Assembly (NCBI GenBank): GCA_020099315.1 | Contig: CP083650.1 | Location: 4,774,001-4,838,000 of the forward strand | Source: Citrobacter europaeus | GTDB lineage: Bacteria > Pseudomonadota > Gammaproteobacteria > Enterobacterales > Enterobacteriaceae | DNA: 64,000 nt | Reading direction: 5' to 3' | Notes under the pieces: model-generated | The model's database searches: none | What the model saw: only the letters and a program-made list of their open reading frames with translations | Told to the model about the DNA's origin: nothing | Made by a program: the position numbers and the translations under genes | Part shown: in pieces, positions 42,306 through 51,863 of the stretch | How the letters are laid out: every line of letters begins with the position of its first letter | Position numbering within the stretch: position 1 is the first letter of the stretch

Positions 42306-43628
42306 TTATTTGTCGAACAAATAATGGTTTACCAGATTTTCCAGCAATTCCTGATGACCACTCTGGTGCACCGGCGCCAGGTTGTGTTGCTCAGCGTACT
42401 GCGCAATTTCCGTCAGCGTCATCTGTCCTTTCAGAATTTGCTGGCCCAGCTCACCATTCCAACCGGCATAGCGTTTAGCCACGCGTTGATCCAGACCACC
42501 GTCTTCAATCATACGGGCCGCAATTTTCAGCGACAGCGCCATGGTATCCATCGCGCCAATATGACCATAGAACAAATCGTATTTATCGGTACTCTGACGA
42601 CGCACTTTGGCATCAAAGTTCAGGCCGCCGGTGGTGAAGCCGCCCGCTTTCAGGATTTCATACATCACCAGTGCATTCTCTTCGACGCTGATAGGGAACT
42701 GGTCTGTATCCCAGCCCAGCTGTGCGTCACCACGGTTGGCATCGACAGAACCAAACAGACCCAGCGCGATGGCGGTAGCAATTTCGTGATGGAACGAGTG
42801 GCCTGCCAGCGTGGCGTGGTTGGCTTCGATATTCAGTTTGATCTCTTTTTCCAGACCGAACTGCTTGAGGAATCCGTACACGGTCGCCGCATCGTAGTCG
42901 TACTGGTGTTTGGTCGGTTCCTGCGGTTTCGGTTCAATAAGCAAAGTGCCCTGGAAACCGGTTTTGTGTTTGTGTTCCACCACCAGTTGCATGAAGCGGC
43001 CAATCTGCTCACGTTCCTGACGCAGATCGGTATTCAACAGTGTTTCATAGCCTTCACGACCGCCCCACAGAACGTAGTTTTCGCCGCCGAGCTTATGCGT
43101 GGCATCCATAGCCGTAACCACCTGCGTGGCGGCCCAGCTGAACACTTCCGGATCCGGGTTCGTGGCCGCGCCCGCGCCGTAGCGTGGGTTGGTGAAGCAG
43201 TTTGCCGTTCCCCACAGTAGCTTCACACCACTCTGTTCCTGTTTTGCCGCCAGCACATCAACCATCTGCGCAAAGTTGTTTTTATACTCTTTCAAAGACG
43301 CGCCTTCCGGCGAAACATCCACGTCATGGAAGCAGTAATAAGGCACGTTCAGCTTGTGGAAGAACTCAAATGCCACATCCGCTTTGCGTTTCGCCAGCGC
43401 CAGTGCTTCACCAGGCTGCTGCCATGGGCGATCGAAAGCCCCCATACCGAACATATCCGCACCGTTCCAGCAGAAGGTATGCCAGTAGCAGGCCGCAAAA
43501 CGCAGATGATCTTCCATGCGCTTGCCCAACACGATTTCGTCAGGGTTGTAATGGCGGAATGCGAGCGGGTTGGTGGATTGAGTGCCTTCAAAACGAACAC
43601 GATCGAGTTGGTCAAAATAAGCCGGCAT
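42306..43628 (-). CDS. xylA: XylA, xylose isomerase
   Basis: A 440-residue TIM-barrel metalloenzyme that converts D-xylose to D-xylulose. The catalytic His in YYCFHDVDVSPEG, metal ligands in LIEPKPQEPTKHQYD and NIEANHATLAGHSFHHE, and the Asp ligand region VDANRGDAQLGWDTDQFP are all present. The start MPAYFDQLDRVRFEG matches E. coli in position. It is transcribed away from xylR. Confidence 0.98.
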   Translation of the reverse strand: MPAYFDQLDRVRFEGTQSTNPLAFRHYNPDEIVLGKRMEDHLRFAACYWHTFCWNGADMFGMGAFDRPWQQPGEALALAKRKADVAFEFFHKLNVPYYCFHDVDVSPEGASLKEYKNNFAQMVDVLAAKQEQSGVKLLWGTANCFTNPRYGAGAATNPDPEVFSWAATQVVTAMDATHKLGGENYVLWGGREGYETLLNTDLRQEREQIGRFMQLVVEHKHKTGFQGTLLIEPKPQEPTKHQYDYDAATVYGFLKQFGLEKEIKLNIEANHATLAGHSFHHEIATAIALGLFGSVDANRGDAQLGWDTDQFPISVEENALVMYEILKAGGFTTGGLNFDAKVRRQSTDKYDLFYGHIGAMDTMALSLKIAARMIEDGGLDQRVAKRYAGWNGELGQQILKGQMTLTEIAQYAEQHNLAPVHQSGHQELLENLVNHYLFDK

Positions 43629-43989
43629 AATAAGCTCCATAATCAGGTAATACGGCAAGTAAACTGTGATATAGCTATACTGGAATTTCCTGATTTATTG
43701 CTCAATTACGTTATTTCACACCGCTATTAAGAGAATACCCAAACGTGCGCTGGCTCCCAAAAAAACGCGCTGAAAAAAGAAATAAAAAAGCGATCGCGAT
43801 CGAAGGTTAGCCATTAAACAAAAAACCGTAATGCGTAGATAAAAAATGACAATTGTCATCCCGCTGACAGTATGTGAATTTTGCGTAGCGCCAGGCAAAT
43901 AAGAAATTTGTCACGCTTCATCAAGCAGTCGTACCTGCGGTTTTGCTAGTATCGACAGGCCCACGTTAACCTTTCCAGGACAGGTTCTT
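43629..43989. promoter_or_regulatory. xylA-xylR intergenic control region (361 bases)
   Basis: Between the divergent xylA and xylR genes. It holds an AT-rich stretch with GAAATAAAAAAGCG next to GCGATCGCGATCG, a TGACAATTGTCA palindrome (about 43848-43859) and a TGTGAATTTTGCG half-site of CRP type. XylR and CRP are expected to act here, but I could not assign exact sites. In E. coli xylFGH lie in this position between xylA and xylR. Confidence 0.55.
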
Positions 43990-45168
43990 ATGTTTGATAA
44001 ACGTCACCGCATCACTCTGCTATTTAATGCCAATAAAGCCTACGACCGCCAGGTGGTAGAAGGAGTGGGTGAATATTTACAGGCATCGCAATCCGAGTGG
44101 GATATATTCATTGAGGAAGACTTCCGCGCCCGTATCGATAATATTAAAGACTGGTTAGGCGACGGCGTTATTGCTGATTATGACGATGATGACATTGCGC
44201 AATTACTTGCCGATGTCGATGTTCCCATCATCGGCGTTGGAGGTTCTTACCATCTGGAGCAAGATTACCCACCGGTACATTACATCGCCACCGACAACCA
44301 CGCGTTGGTAGAAAGCGCTTTCCTGCATCTGAAAGAGAAGGGAGTTAACCGCTTTGCATTTTACGGCCTGCCCTCCTCAAGCGGTAAACGCTGGGCCGCG
44401 GAACGTGAATATGCGTTTTGCCAGTTGGTTGCCAAAGAGAAGTACCGCGGTGTCGTCTATCAGGGGCTGGAAACCGCGCCGGAGAACTGGCAGCACGCGC
44501 AAAATCGACTGGCGGACTGGCTACAAACTCTGCCGCCGCAAACCGGTATTATCGCCGTTACCGACGCGCGGGCACGACACGTCCTGCAAGTCTGCGAACA
44601 CCTGCATATTCCGGTACCGGAAAAACTGTGCGTGATAGGAATAGACAACGAAGAATTGACCCGCTACCTGTCCCGGGTGGCGCTGTCATCCGTGGCTCAG
44701 GGAGCCAGGCAGATGGGATATCAGGCTGCTAAACTCCTGCACCGTTTACTGGCGAACGAGGAACTGCCGCTGCAACGCATTCTGGTTCCTCCGGTGCGTG
44801 TCATTGAACGTCGCTCAACCGACTACCGTTCCTTAACCGACCCGGCGGTCATTCAGGCGATGCACTTTATCCGTAATCATGCCTGTAAAGGTATTAAGGT
44901 TGAACAGGTGCTGGATTCAGTAGGAATCTCACGCTCGAACCTGGAGAAGCGCTTTAAAGAAGAGGTCGGCGAGACTATCCACGCTGTGATTCATGCCGAA
45001 AAGCTGGAAAAAGCGCGTAGCCTGTTGATTTCTACCACGCTTTCAATCAACGAAATTTCACAGATGTGCGGCTATCCGTCTCTGCAGTATTTCTATTCGG
45101 TCTTCAAGAAAGAGTACGACACGACGCCAAAAGAGTATCGCGATGTGAACAGTGAAGTGTTGCTGTGA
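43990..45168 (+). CDS. xylR: XylR, xylose-responsive AraC-type activator
   Basis: A 392-residue activator. Its first ~270 residues form a LacI-like sugar-binding domain (YDRQVVEGVGEYLQ, CVIGIDNEELTRYLS). The C-terminal ~100 residues are an AraC-type double helix-turn-helix (GIKVEQVLDSVGISRSNLEKRF as parts, then LSINEISQMCGYPSLQYF). It activates xylose genes with D-xylose bound. It is immediately divergent from xylA. The xylFGH transporter genes are not here. Confidence 0.97.
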   Translation: MFDKRHRITLLFNANKAYDRQVVEGVGEYLQASQSEWDIFIEEDFRARIDNIKDWLGDGVIADYDDDDIAQLLADVDVPIIGVGGSYHLEQDYPPVHYIATDNHALVESAFLHLKEKGVNRFAFYGLPSSSGKRWAAEREYAFCQLVAKEKYRGVVYQGLETAPENWQHAQNRLADWLQTLPPQTGIIAVTDARARHVLQVCEHLHIPVPEKLCVIGIDNEELTRYLSRVALSSVAQGARQMGYQAAKLLHRLLANEELPLQRILVPPVRVIERRSTDYRSLTDPAVIQAMHFIRNHACKGIKVEQVLDSVGISRSNLEKRFKEEVGETIHAVIHAEKLEKARSLLISTTLSINEISQMCGYPSLQYFYSVFKKEYDTTPKEYRDVNSEVLL

Positions 45169-45176
45169 GGATCATT

Positions 45177-45238
45177 ACCGGATGGCGACTTCGTCTGATC
45201 CGGCCTACGAGATGACTTGTAGACCGGATCAGCACGCG
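45177..45238. repeat. REP pair (BIME) after xylR
   Basis: ACCGGATGGCGACTTCGT and TGATCCGGCCTAC form one REP unit, followed in opposite orientation by GTAGACCGGATCAGCACGCG. It lies between the convergent xylR and bax. Confidence 0.75.
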
Positions 45239-45241
45239 AAA

Positions 45242-46066
45242 TTACATATGCGCGGCGATTAAACGCTGGTTATCCTGATACATTGCGAACAGATAGTTGT
45301 TGTAGCTCTGTCCCTTAGTGGAGTAACCCTTCAGCTTATGGATCATCGCGGTAGCGGTGACTTCCTGGTCGGCTTTACGCAGCTGCGCGCGTGACTTACG
45401 GAAGGAAGAGTAAGCCGGATGCGTGTTCAGGTTGATGACGTAAGCATTCACCGACTCTTTCACCGATTCAAACTGTGAGTAGCCTTTCACCTTACCTGGT
45501 GCATTGTTACAACGACCTTTGCCACATTTCATGCCAAACAGGTTGTTGTTGCTGCGCGCCAGCTTCGACGTGCCCCAGCCGCTTTCGGCCGCAGCCATGG
45601 TTGCCACCATACTGGTCGGGATAATGTCTACGCGCTCAAGCAGCGTATTCCACGGAATTTTACGCGTGTTACCAGACCAGCTCACTTTGTAGCGCTTCGC
45701 GATGTCTTTCATCCGCGTACGCTCAGTCGGTGACCAGCGGTTCTGGTACTGTTTTGAAATCAGCCAGTTACGGTCCGCCGTAATGGCAGCATTTTGACTG
45801 GTAATATAAGGCATAACCGTCCGGAGAAATGCTTTTTTCCTTGGTGTTCCGGAAGGGTATTTTCGCAAATCAGGAAGTGAACTACTCTTTGCACTATTGC
45901 GAGAATACTCTTGTTTACTGCTAACCTGTTTATTACTTGCCTTGGTTATCTGGGGCTTGTGACTCGTTGTCGCCGTGTGTGTCTTTGCCAGCACCTCACC
46001 CGAAAATGCAACGGTGAGTAACATAAGAATCATTGCCCCATATCGTCGAATGGGAGTCAATATCAT
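45242..46066 (-). CDS. bax: Bax, glucosaminidase-domain protein
   Basis: This 274-residue protein has a signal peptide (MILMLLTVAFSGEVLA). After a low-complexity Ser/Lys-rich linker (about 25-65) comes the mannosyl-glycoprotein endo-beta-N-acetylglucosaminidase-like domain, with AAAESGWGTSKLARSNNNLF carrying the catalytic Glu. It probably acts on peptidoglycan in the periplasm. It matches E. coli Bax. The exact role is not known. Confidence 0.92.
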   Translation of the reverse strand: MILTPIRRYGAMILMLLTVAFSGEVLAKTHTATTSHKPQITKASNKQVSSKQEYSRNSAKSSSLPDLRKYPSGTPRKKAFLRTVMPYITSQNAAITADRNWLISKQYQNRWSPTERTRMKDIAKRYKVSWSGNTRKIPWNTLLERVDIIPTSMVATMAAAESGWGTSKLARSNNNLFGMKCGKGRCNNAPGKVKGYSQFESVKESVNAYVINLNTHPAYSSFRKSRAQLRKADQEVTATAMIHKLKGYSTKGQSYNNYLFAMYQDNQRLIAAHM

Positions 46067-46382
46067 TAGGTCTCCTGGTCGGATTTATACATTCCAACAC
46101 CTTATATTTTTCACAAAAATGAGAGATGAATCTCAAATCATATCAAAAATAGCTGTCAAGAGCACCCAAAGGAATAGTCCAATTCTGAAACTATGTCACG
46201 CATTAACGGTTCGGGGTGCCATTAATTCGAAGAAAATGTGGGGGTTATCGCAAAATCAGTTTGTTTTTTGCGCGCGTTAACTCACCCTCACTTCTCCTCC
46301 TGGCGGAATCGACTCTAAGGAGGAGTTTCCGGCCTGATTTCACTGGCAAACTGGCGAAAATCGCAGCATCAAGGACAGCATT
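46067..46382. other. Divergent bax-malS gap (316 bases)
   Basis: The left half is AT-rich and should hold the bax promoter. The right end holds two inverted GGAGGA elements that look like MalT boxes (listed separately) and the malS ribosome site. No gene was seen. Confidence 0.5.
46295..46324. promoter_or_regulatory. Candidate MalT boxes upstream of malS
   Basis: TCCTCC at 46295-46300 and GGAGGA at 46319-46324 are inverted copies of the MalT core GGA(T/G)GA. malS is part of the MalT regulon in E. coli. The assignment rests on the short core only. Confidence 0.45.
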
Positions 46383-48413
46383 ATGAAACTTGCCGCCGTT
46401 GCGCTGGCGCTCATACCCGGCATTGCCATCGCTTCATCATGGACTTCTCAGGGACTACCGACCTTCGAAGCGGAAGGTACGGGTAAATTCGTCAGCCATG
46501 CAGCGTTGACGAAGGGTACTCGTCCTTTAACCCTGAATTTTGACCAACAGTGCTGGCAGCCCGCCGATGCGATAAAACTCAACCAGATGCTGTCGCTAAA
46601 ACCGTGTGAAGGCGCTCCGCCGCAGTGGCGCTTATTCAAAGACGGCGATTACACGCTGGAAGTGGATACCCGCTCCGGTACGCCAACGCTGATGCTCTCG
46701 GTAAAAAGCGCCGCAGACCCTGTCACGACCCAGATTCGCCAGTGCCCGAAATGGGACGGTGCGCCGGTCACGCTGAACGTGAGCCAGACCTTCCCGGAAG
46801 GTGCCGTGGTACGTGATTTCTACAGCCAGCAAACCGCGACGGTAAAAAACGGGGCGATTACCCTGCAGCCCGCCGCAACCAGTAACGGGCTGTTGCTGCT
46901 CGAACGGGCGGAAACTGATGCCCCTGCCGCTTTTGACTGGCATAACGCCACGGTGTATTTCGTCCTGACGGACCGCTTTGTAAATGGCGATCCGAGTAAC
47001 GACCACAGCTATGGGCGTCGCAGCGACGGCATGCAGGAAATTGGCACCTTCCACGGCGGCGATTTGCGCGGGCTCGCCAGCAAACTCGACTACCTGCAAC
47101 AACTGGGCGTCAACGCCCTGTGGATCAGTGCGCCGTTTGAGCAAATCCACGGCTGGGTCGGTGGTGGCACCAAAGGCGACTTCCCTCACTACGCTTACCA
47201 CGGCTACTACACTCAGGACTGGACCACGCTCGATGCCAATATGGGTGACGAAGCAGACCTGCGCGCGCTGGTTGATGGCGCACATCAGCGCGGCATCCGT
47301 GTTCTGTTTGATGTGGTAATGAACCATACCGGCTACGCCACCCTGGCGGATATGCAGGAATATCAGTTTGGGGCGCTGTACTTATCGGGCGATGAGCTGA
47401 AAAAAACGCTCGGCGAACGCTGGACTGACTGGAAACCGGCCGCCGGGCAGAGCTGGCACAGCTTTAATGATTACATCAACTTCAGCGATAAAGCCGGCTG
47501 GGAAAAATGGTGGGGGAAAAACTGGATCCGCACCGATATTGGCGATTACGACAATCCTGGCTTTGACGACCTCACCATGTCGCTGGCCTTCCTGCCCGAC
47601 CTGAAAACCGAATCCACCAGGCCCTCCGGGCTGCCACATTTTTATCAGCACAAGCCGGATACGCACGCTAAAGCTATCGCCGGATACACGCCCCGGGATT
47701 ATCTGACGCACTGGCTCAGTCAGTGGGTGCGTGATTACGGGATTGACGGCTTTCGGGTCGATACCGCTAAACACGTCGAACTTCCCGCCTGGCAGCAGCT
47801 AAAAACACAGGCCAGCGCGGCGCTGGTCGAATGGAAGAAAGCCAACCCTGACAAAGCGCTGGATGATAAACCCTTCTGGATGACCGGCGAGGCCTGGGGC
47901 CACGGCGTGATGCAAAGCGACTATTACCGTCACGGCTTCGATGCGATGATCAATTTCGACTACCAGGAGCAAGCGGCAAAAGCCGTCGAGTGTCTGGCGA
48001 ATATGGACCCCACCTGGCAGCAGATGGCGGATAAACTACAGGACTTTAACGTTCTGAGCTATCTCTCCTCGCACGATACACGTCTGTTCCGCGAAGGTGG
48101 AGACAAAGCCGCCGAGCTATTGCTGCTGGCGCCTGGCGCGGTACAACTCTTTTATGGCGACGAGTCGGCCCGCCCCTTTGGCCCAACCGGCTCAGATCCA
48201 TTACAGGGGACGCGCTCGGAGATGAACTGGCAGGATGTGACCGGGAAATCTGCCGCCAGCGTCGCACACTGGCAACGTATCGGCCAGTTCAGGGCCAGAC
48301 ATCCCGCCATTGGCGCCGGTAAACAAACCACGCTGACCCTGAAGCAGGGATACGGATTTATCCGCGAACATGGCGACGACAAAGTGATGGTGGTGTGGGC
48401 CGGTCAGCCCTGA
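46383..48413 (+). CDS. malS: MalS, periplasmic alpha-amylase
   Basis: This 676-residue GH13 enzyme has a signal peptide (LAAVALALIPGIAIA). It hydrolyses maltodextrins in the periplasm. Catalytic motifs are FDVVMNHTG, GFRVDTAKHVE (nucleophile Asp), MTGEAWGHG (acid Glu) and LSSHDTR (stabilising Asp). The ~190-residue N-terminal region before the barrel is normal for MalS. Confidence 0.97.
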   Translation: MKLAAVALALIPGIAIASSWTSQGLPTFEAEGTGKFVSHAALTKGTRPLTLNFDQQCWQPADAIKLNQMLSLKPCEGAPPQWRLFKDGDYTLEVDTRSGTPTLMLSVKSAADPVTTQIRQCPKWDGAPVTLNVSQTFPEGAVVRDFYSQQTATVKNGAITLQPAATSNGLLLLERAETDAPAAFDWHNATVYFVLTDRFVNGDPSNDHSYGRRSDGMQEIGTFHGGDLRGLASKLDYLQQLGVNALWISAPFEQIHGWVGGGTKGDFPHYAYHGYYTQDWTTLDANMGDEADLRALVDGAHQRGIRVLFDVVMNHTGYATLADMQEYQFGALYLSGDELKKTLGERWTDWKPAAGQSWHSFNDYINFSDKAGWEKWWGKNWIRTDIGDYDNPGFDDLTMSLAFLPDLKTESTRPSGLPHFYQHKPDTHAKAIAGYTPRDYLTHWLSQWVRDYGIDGFRVDTAKHVELPAWQQLKTQASAALVEWKKANPDKALDDKPFWMTGEAWGHGVMQSDYYRHGFDAMINFDYQEQAAKAVECLANMDPTWQQMADKLQDFNVLSYLSSHDTRLFREGGDKAAELLLLAPGAVQLFYGDESARPFGPTGSDPLQGTRSEMNWQDVTGKSAASVAHWQRIGQFRARHPAIGAGKQTTLTLKQGYGFIREHGDDKVMVVWAGQP

Positions 48414-48588
48414 CGCGCCCGGCTTCTCGCTGTGCACGCAGCGGGAAGCCTGATTCAACATAAAAAACCAGCCAGATAAAAATCTACAGCACAAAACCTC
48501 AATCCAACCTGATGCCCCCGATTTGCACCCTGCCATGGGTAGCGCTATGGTTAGCCACTTTACTACTCAGTTCGACAGACCACCTGCT

Positions 48589-49845
48589 ATGACATTCTCA
48601 CTTTTTGGCGACAAATTCACCCGCCATTCAGGCATCACACGCCTGATGGAGGACCTCAACGACGGTTTACGCACCCCAGGCGCCATCATGCTTGGCGGCG
48701 GTAATCCGGCGCAAATTCCAGAGATGCAAAATTACTTTCAGTCTCTGCTGGCAGATATGCTGGAAAACGGCAAAGCCACTGATGCGCTTTGTAATTATGA
48801 CGGTCCACAAGGAAAAACCGAGCTACTGTCTGAGCTGGCGAAACTGCTACGTGAGAAGCAGGGTTGGGATATCGAGCCACAAAATATTGCTCTGACAAAT
48901 GGCAGTCAGAGCGCGTTTTTCTACTTATTCAATCTGTTCGCCGGACGTCGCGCCGACGGCACAACGCAAAAAGTGTTGTTCCCGTTAGCCCCGGAATACA
49001 TTGGTTATGCCGATTCCGGGCTGGAAGAGGAACTCTTTGTCTCCGCGCGCCCAAACATCGAACTGTTACCGGAAGGCCAGTTTAAGTATCACGTTGATTT
49101 TGAACACCTGCATATTGGTGAAGAGACGGGGATGATTTGCGTGTCTCGTCCGACGAATCCGACAGGCAACGTGATCACCGACGAAGAGCTGATGAAGCTG
49201 GACCGGCTGGCCAACCAGCATGGGATCCCGCTGGTGATTGATAACGCCTATGGCGTACCGTTCCCCGGCATCATCTTTAGCGAAGCGCGCCCGCTGTGGA
49301 ACCCCAACATTGTGCTGTGCATGAGCCTTTCGAAGCTGGGCCTGCCAGGCTCCCGCTGCGGCATCATCATCGCGAATGAAAAAATCATCACCGCCATCAC
49401 CAATATGAACGGCATCATCAGCCTCGCGCCTGGCGGAATGGGGCCGGCAATGATGTGCGAGATGATTAAACGTAACGATCTGCTGCGCCTCTCCGAAACG
49501 GTAATCAAACCGTTTTATTATCAGCGTGTTCAGGAGACGATTGCGATCATTCGCCGCTATTTGTCTGAAGATCGCTGCCTGATTCATAAACCGGAAGGCG
49601 CGATTTTCCTGTGGTTATGGTTTAAAGATTTGCCGATCACCACCGAGCTGCTGTATCAGCGCCTGAAAGCGCGCGGCGTACTGATGGTTCCCGGTGACTA
49701 CTTCTTCCCGGGTCTGGATAAACCCTGGCCGCATACCCATCAGTGCATGCGGATGAACTACGTTCCGGAGCCGGAGAAAATCGAAGCAGGGGTGAAGATT
49801 CTGGCGGAAGAGATCGAGCGCGCCTGGAGCGAAGGGAGCAGCTGA
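48589..49845 (+). CDS. avtA: AvtA, valine-pyruvate aminotransferase
   Basis: A 418-residue class I PLP aminotransferase that makes alanine from pyruvate with valine (transaminase C). The PLP lysine is in CMSLSKLGLPGSRCG, the Asn-Ala-Tyr motif is VIDNAYGVPFPG, and the phosphate-binding Arg is nearby. The start MTFSLFGDKF matches E. coli. A longer in-frame reading upstream has no homology. No strong ribosome site was seen. Confidence 0.96.
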   Translation: MTFSLFGDKFTRHSGITRLMEDLNDGLRTPGAIMLGGGNPAQIPEMQNYFQSLLADMLENGKATDALCNYDGPQGKTELLSELAKLLREKQGWDIEPQNIALTNGSQSAFFYLFNLFAGRRADGTTQKVLFPLAPEYIGYADSGLEEELFVSARPNIELLPEGQFKYHVDFEHLHIGEETGMICVSRPTNPTGNVITDEELMKLDRLANQHGIPLVIDNAYGVPFPGIIFSEARPLWNPNIVLCMSLSKLGLPGSRCGIIIANEKIITAITNMNGIISLAPGGMGPAMMCEMIKRNDLLRLSETVIKPFYYQRVQETIAIIRRYLSEDRCLIHKPEGAIFLWLWFKDLPITTELLYQRLKARGVLMVPGDYFFPGLDKPWPHTHQCMRMNYVPEPEKIEAGVKILAEEIERAWSEGSS

Positions 49846-49852
49846 TTTTTGT

Positions 49853-49878
49853 CGCCCGATACCGTTTTGTATCGGGCG
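49853..49878. terminator. Hairpin between convergent avtA and the DUF4026 gene
   Basis: CGCCCGATAC-CGTTTT-GTATCGGGCG is a perfect 10 bp stem eight bases after avtA. It has no clear T-run on either side, so its strength as a terminator is uncertain. Confidence 0.6.
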
Positions 49879-49884
49879 CTAGCA

Positions 49885-51231
49885 TCACGAACTGTGCGAT
49901 ATCAGCTCGAAAATATTATCTGGGGTAAACACTCCCCGCGGATGATAAATGCGCCAGTCACTGAGCAGTGTAAACGGTAACGTATATTGCTCGCCTTCCT
50001 GCATATGATGCACGTAATACGGCTGATTGGTTAATACGCCTGTCAGATGTTCATCAGCGATGTTCTGCAACATAAACCACATATGTTCGCGCTTATCGTC
50101 ATCGCCGTAGGGAACACCGATTTTGACAAGGGGCGCTGATATTTCATTATGCTGCGTCTCAAAAATATGCTGGAAATAAGGCCAGCGCATTTGCGCTTTT
50201 TGCGCATCGCTATCCGACAATGCGATACTTTTCATGAACATCACTTGATCGCCACCCAGCCCACCGTCAATCACGCTGCCAATGCCGCCACGCTCATCGG
50301 CTAGACGGAACAACAGGCACGACGGGCCATTATGCTCATCTTCCCGATCGGCCAGATCGCCGGAAAAACGCCCGGAAGGTAAATCTGAGATATCACCCAC
50401 CCTCTCTGCGATCTCAGGCAACAGGTTCAGGTTGCCGCCATGTTCGATCACGCTAAGTCCCTGTTCCCAGGGAATGGCCACAATATACTGCTCGCCTTCG
50501 TGAGTTCGCGCCAGCATCAGCGGTTCATTACAATACATGCCGCGATCGTCAATACAGATATTCACAAACGCTTCAATCATGTAGCCAATGCTGCCCAGAT
50601 TTTCCACCGGCTGGTGAATAATCACCTCGCACTCCGGTAAACCCAACCGCCGCAGGCCATGCGTGTGCAACCAGTAATGATCGTTTTCATCATCGTGAAC
50701 GGCGTGGATCGCATACAGTGTATCTGCACGCGGCCGCGCCGGAAAACGCGCTTCAAACAGTAACCGCTCGCGGGAAAACAGCCTACCGCCTGCGCTAGCG
50801 TCCTGGGCCACCAGCAGGTCCGGCACCAACAGTCCCACAATTTTGATCGCCTGCTGCCAGCTCAGGAAAACATCATTACTAAAACGGGTCGTGACTGAGA
50901 TTCGCTGGCGATATTCTGCCATCTCAGAAAGTACTTCCGGTGCAACAGAACGTGCGCCAGGGACGTATTCCAGGGCGGAAGGATCGTGCTCACAGCTAAA
51001 GAGAGAAACGCGATAAAGATAAAGCTCACCGCCTGCGGTAAAGGTCAGATGCAGTTCTTCTTTCTCTTCGTCAATACGTGACAACAGCTCCGGAAATAGC
51101 GTCTGCCCCTCCACACGCGCCTGTAACGCTTCAAGGGTAACGGGTTGTGGCGGGGTCGCTACAAACTCGGAGTCCGTTTTAAACAGACCGTTGTTCGCAG
51201 CGGCGAGATACGCTTGCTTGTTTGATGCCAT
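49885..51231 (-). CDS. DUF4026 / DUF2314-like protein of unknown function
   Basis: A 448-residue acidic protein without signal peptide or membrane segments. The N-terminal ~300 residues fit the DUF4026 type as I remember it (VTLEALQARVEGQTLFPELL, IEAFVNICIDDRGMYCNEP). The C-terminal ~80 residues (HMWFMLQNIADEHLTGVL, then EGEQYTLPFTLLSDW) resemble DUF2314. The start MASNKQAYLA was chosen for AAGGA upstream. It lies 23 bases after ysaA on the same strand, so the two probably share a transcript. E. coli K-12 has no gene here. No function can be given. Confidence 0.75.
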   Translation of the reverse strand: MASNKQAYLAAANNGLFKTDSEFVATPPQPVTLEALQARVEGQTLFPELLSRIDEEKEELHLTFTAGGELYLYRVSLFSCEHDPSALEYVPGARSVAPEVLSEMAEYRQRISVTTRFSNDVFLSWQQAIKIVGLLVPDLLVAQDASAGGRLFSRERLLFEARFPARPRADTLYAIHAVHDDENDHYWLHTHGLRRLGLPECEVIIHQPVENLGSIGYMIEAFVNICIDDRGMYCNEPLMLARTHEGEQYIVAIPWEQGLSVIEHGGNLNLLPEIAERVGDISDLPSGRFSGDLADREDEHNGPSCLLFRLADERGGIGSVIDGGLGGDQVMFMKSIALSDSDAQKAQMRWPYFQHIFETQHNEISAPLVKIGVPYGDDDKREHMWFMLQNIADEHLTGVLTNQPYYVHHMQEGEQYTLPFTLLSDWRIYHPRGVFTPDNIFELISHSS

Positions 51232-51254
51232 AATTATGCGTCCTTGCTCAATGT

Positions 51255-51746
51255 TCAAAAGGTAGAAAACGCCGTACGGCTACGCCTTTCACAGTTTAGC
51301 TGCGCGATCTGATTCTCGCTTACGCACTGCAACGCACTTGTCGGGCAAGCTTCAACACACGCAGGCCCCGTTTCGCGATGCCAGCACAAATCGCATTTTA
51401 TCGCCTGCACCCGCGATGAGCGGGCGACAACATTCATTGCCCCAAACGGACAGGCCAGCATACAGCTTTTACAACCAATACATCGTGTTTGTTCAACGAA
51501 GATATGTCCATGTTCACGGCGAATAGCGTGCGTTGGACATACATTCGCGCAGGGAGCATCTTCACATTGATGGCAGGCGACTGCCGTTGTAAAGGCATCG
51601 TCTTTGATCACCCGAATCCGCGGGACAAACGCAGAAGAAGAGACCGACGCACAGTCCTGGTTTTGCTGATGCGCGACGACGCAGGCAACTTCACAGGTAC
51701 GACACCCAATACATTTTGCCGCATCCGCCATAATAAACTCGTTCAT
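51255..51746 (-). CDS. ysaA: YsaA (YiaI), HydN-like iron-sulfur electron-transfer protein
   Basis: A 163-residue ferredoxin-like protein with four cysteine clusters of the 4Fe-4S type: CIGCRTCEVAC, CHQCEDAPCANVCPTHAI, CIGCKSCMLACPFGAM and CDLCWHRETGPACVEACP. It is related to HydN and DmsB-type electron carriers. The partner enzyme is unknown. It matches E. coli YsaA and keeps its position after yiaJ. Confidence 0.93.
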   Translation of the reverse strand: MNEFIMADAAKCIGCRTCEVACVVAHQQNQDCASVSSSAFVPRIRVIKDDAFTTAVACHQCEDAPCANVCPTHAIRREHGHIFVEQTRCIGCKSCMLACPFGAMNVVARSSRVQAIKCDLCWHRETGPACVEACPTSALQCVSENQIAQLNCERRSRTAFSTF

Positions 51747-51863
51747 AGCCCCCTCCTTCTGCATGAAAACTTCAGATTGCCAGAGAGACTGCCCCTGTCG
51801 CTTTGATCGGACAGGGGAAACGGTTAAATAGTGTCAGGTGTCTGAACGACGCCTGGCATGCGC

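Noticed and set aside
42324..43220. A 298-codon plus-strand frame inside xylA
   Set aside because: It is the antisense shadow of a conserved enzyme, with no start signal and no recognisable domain.
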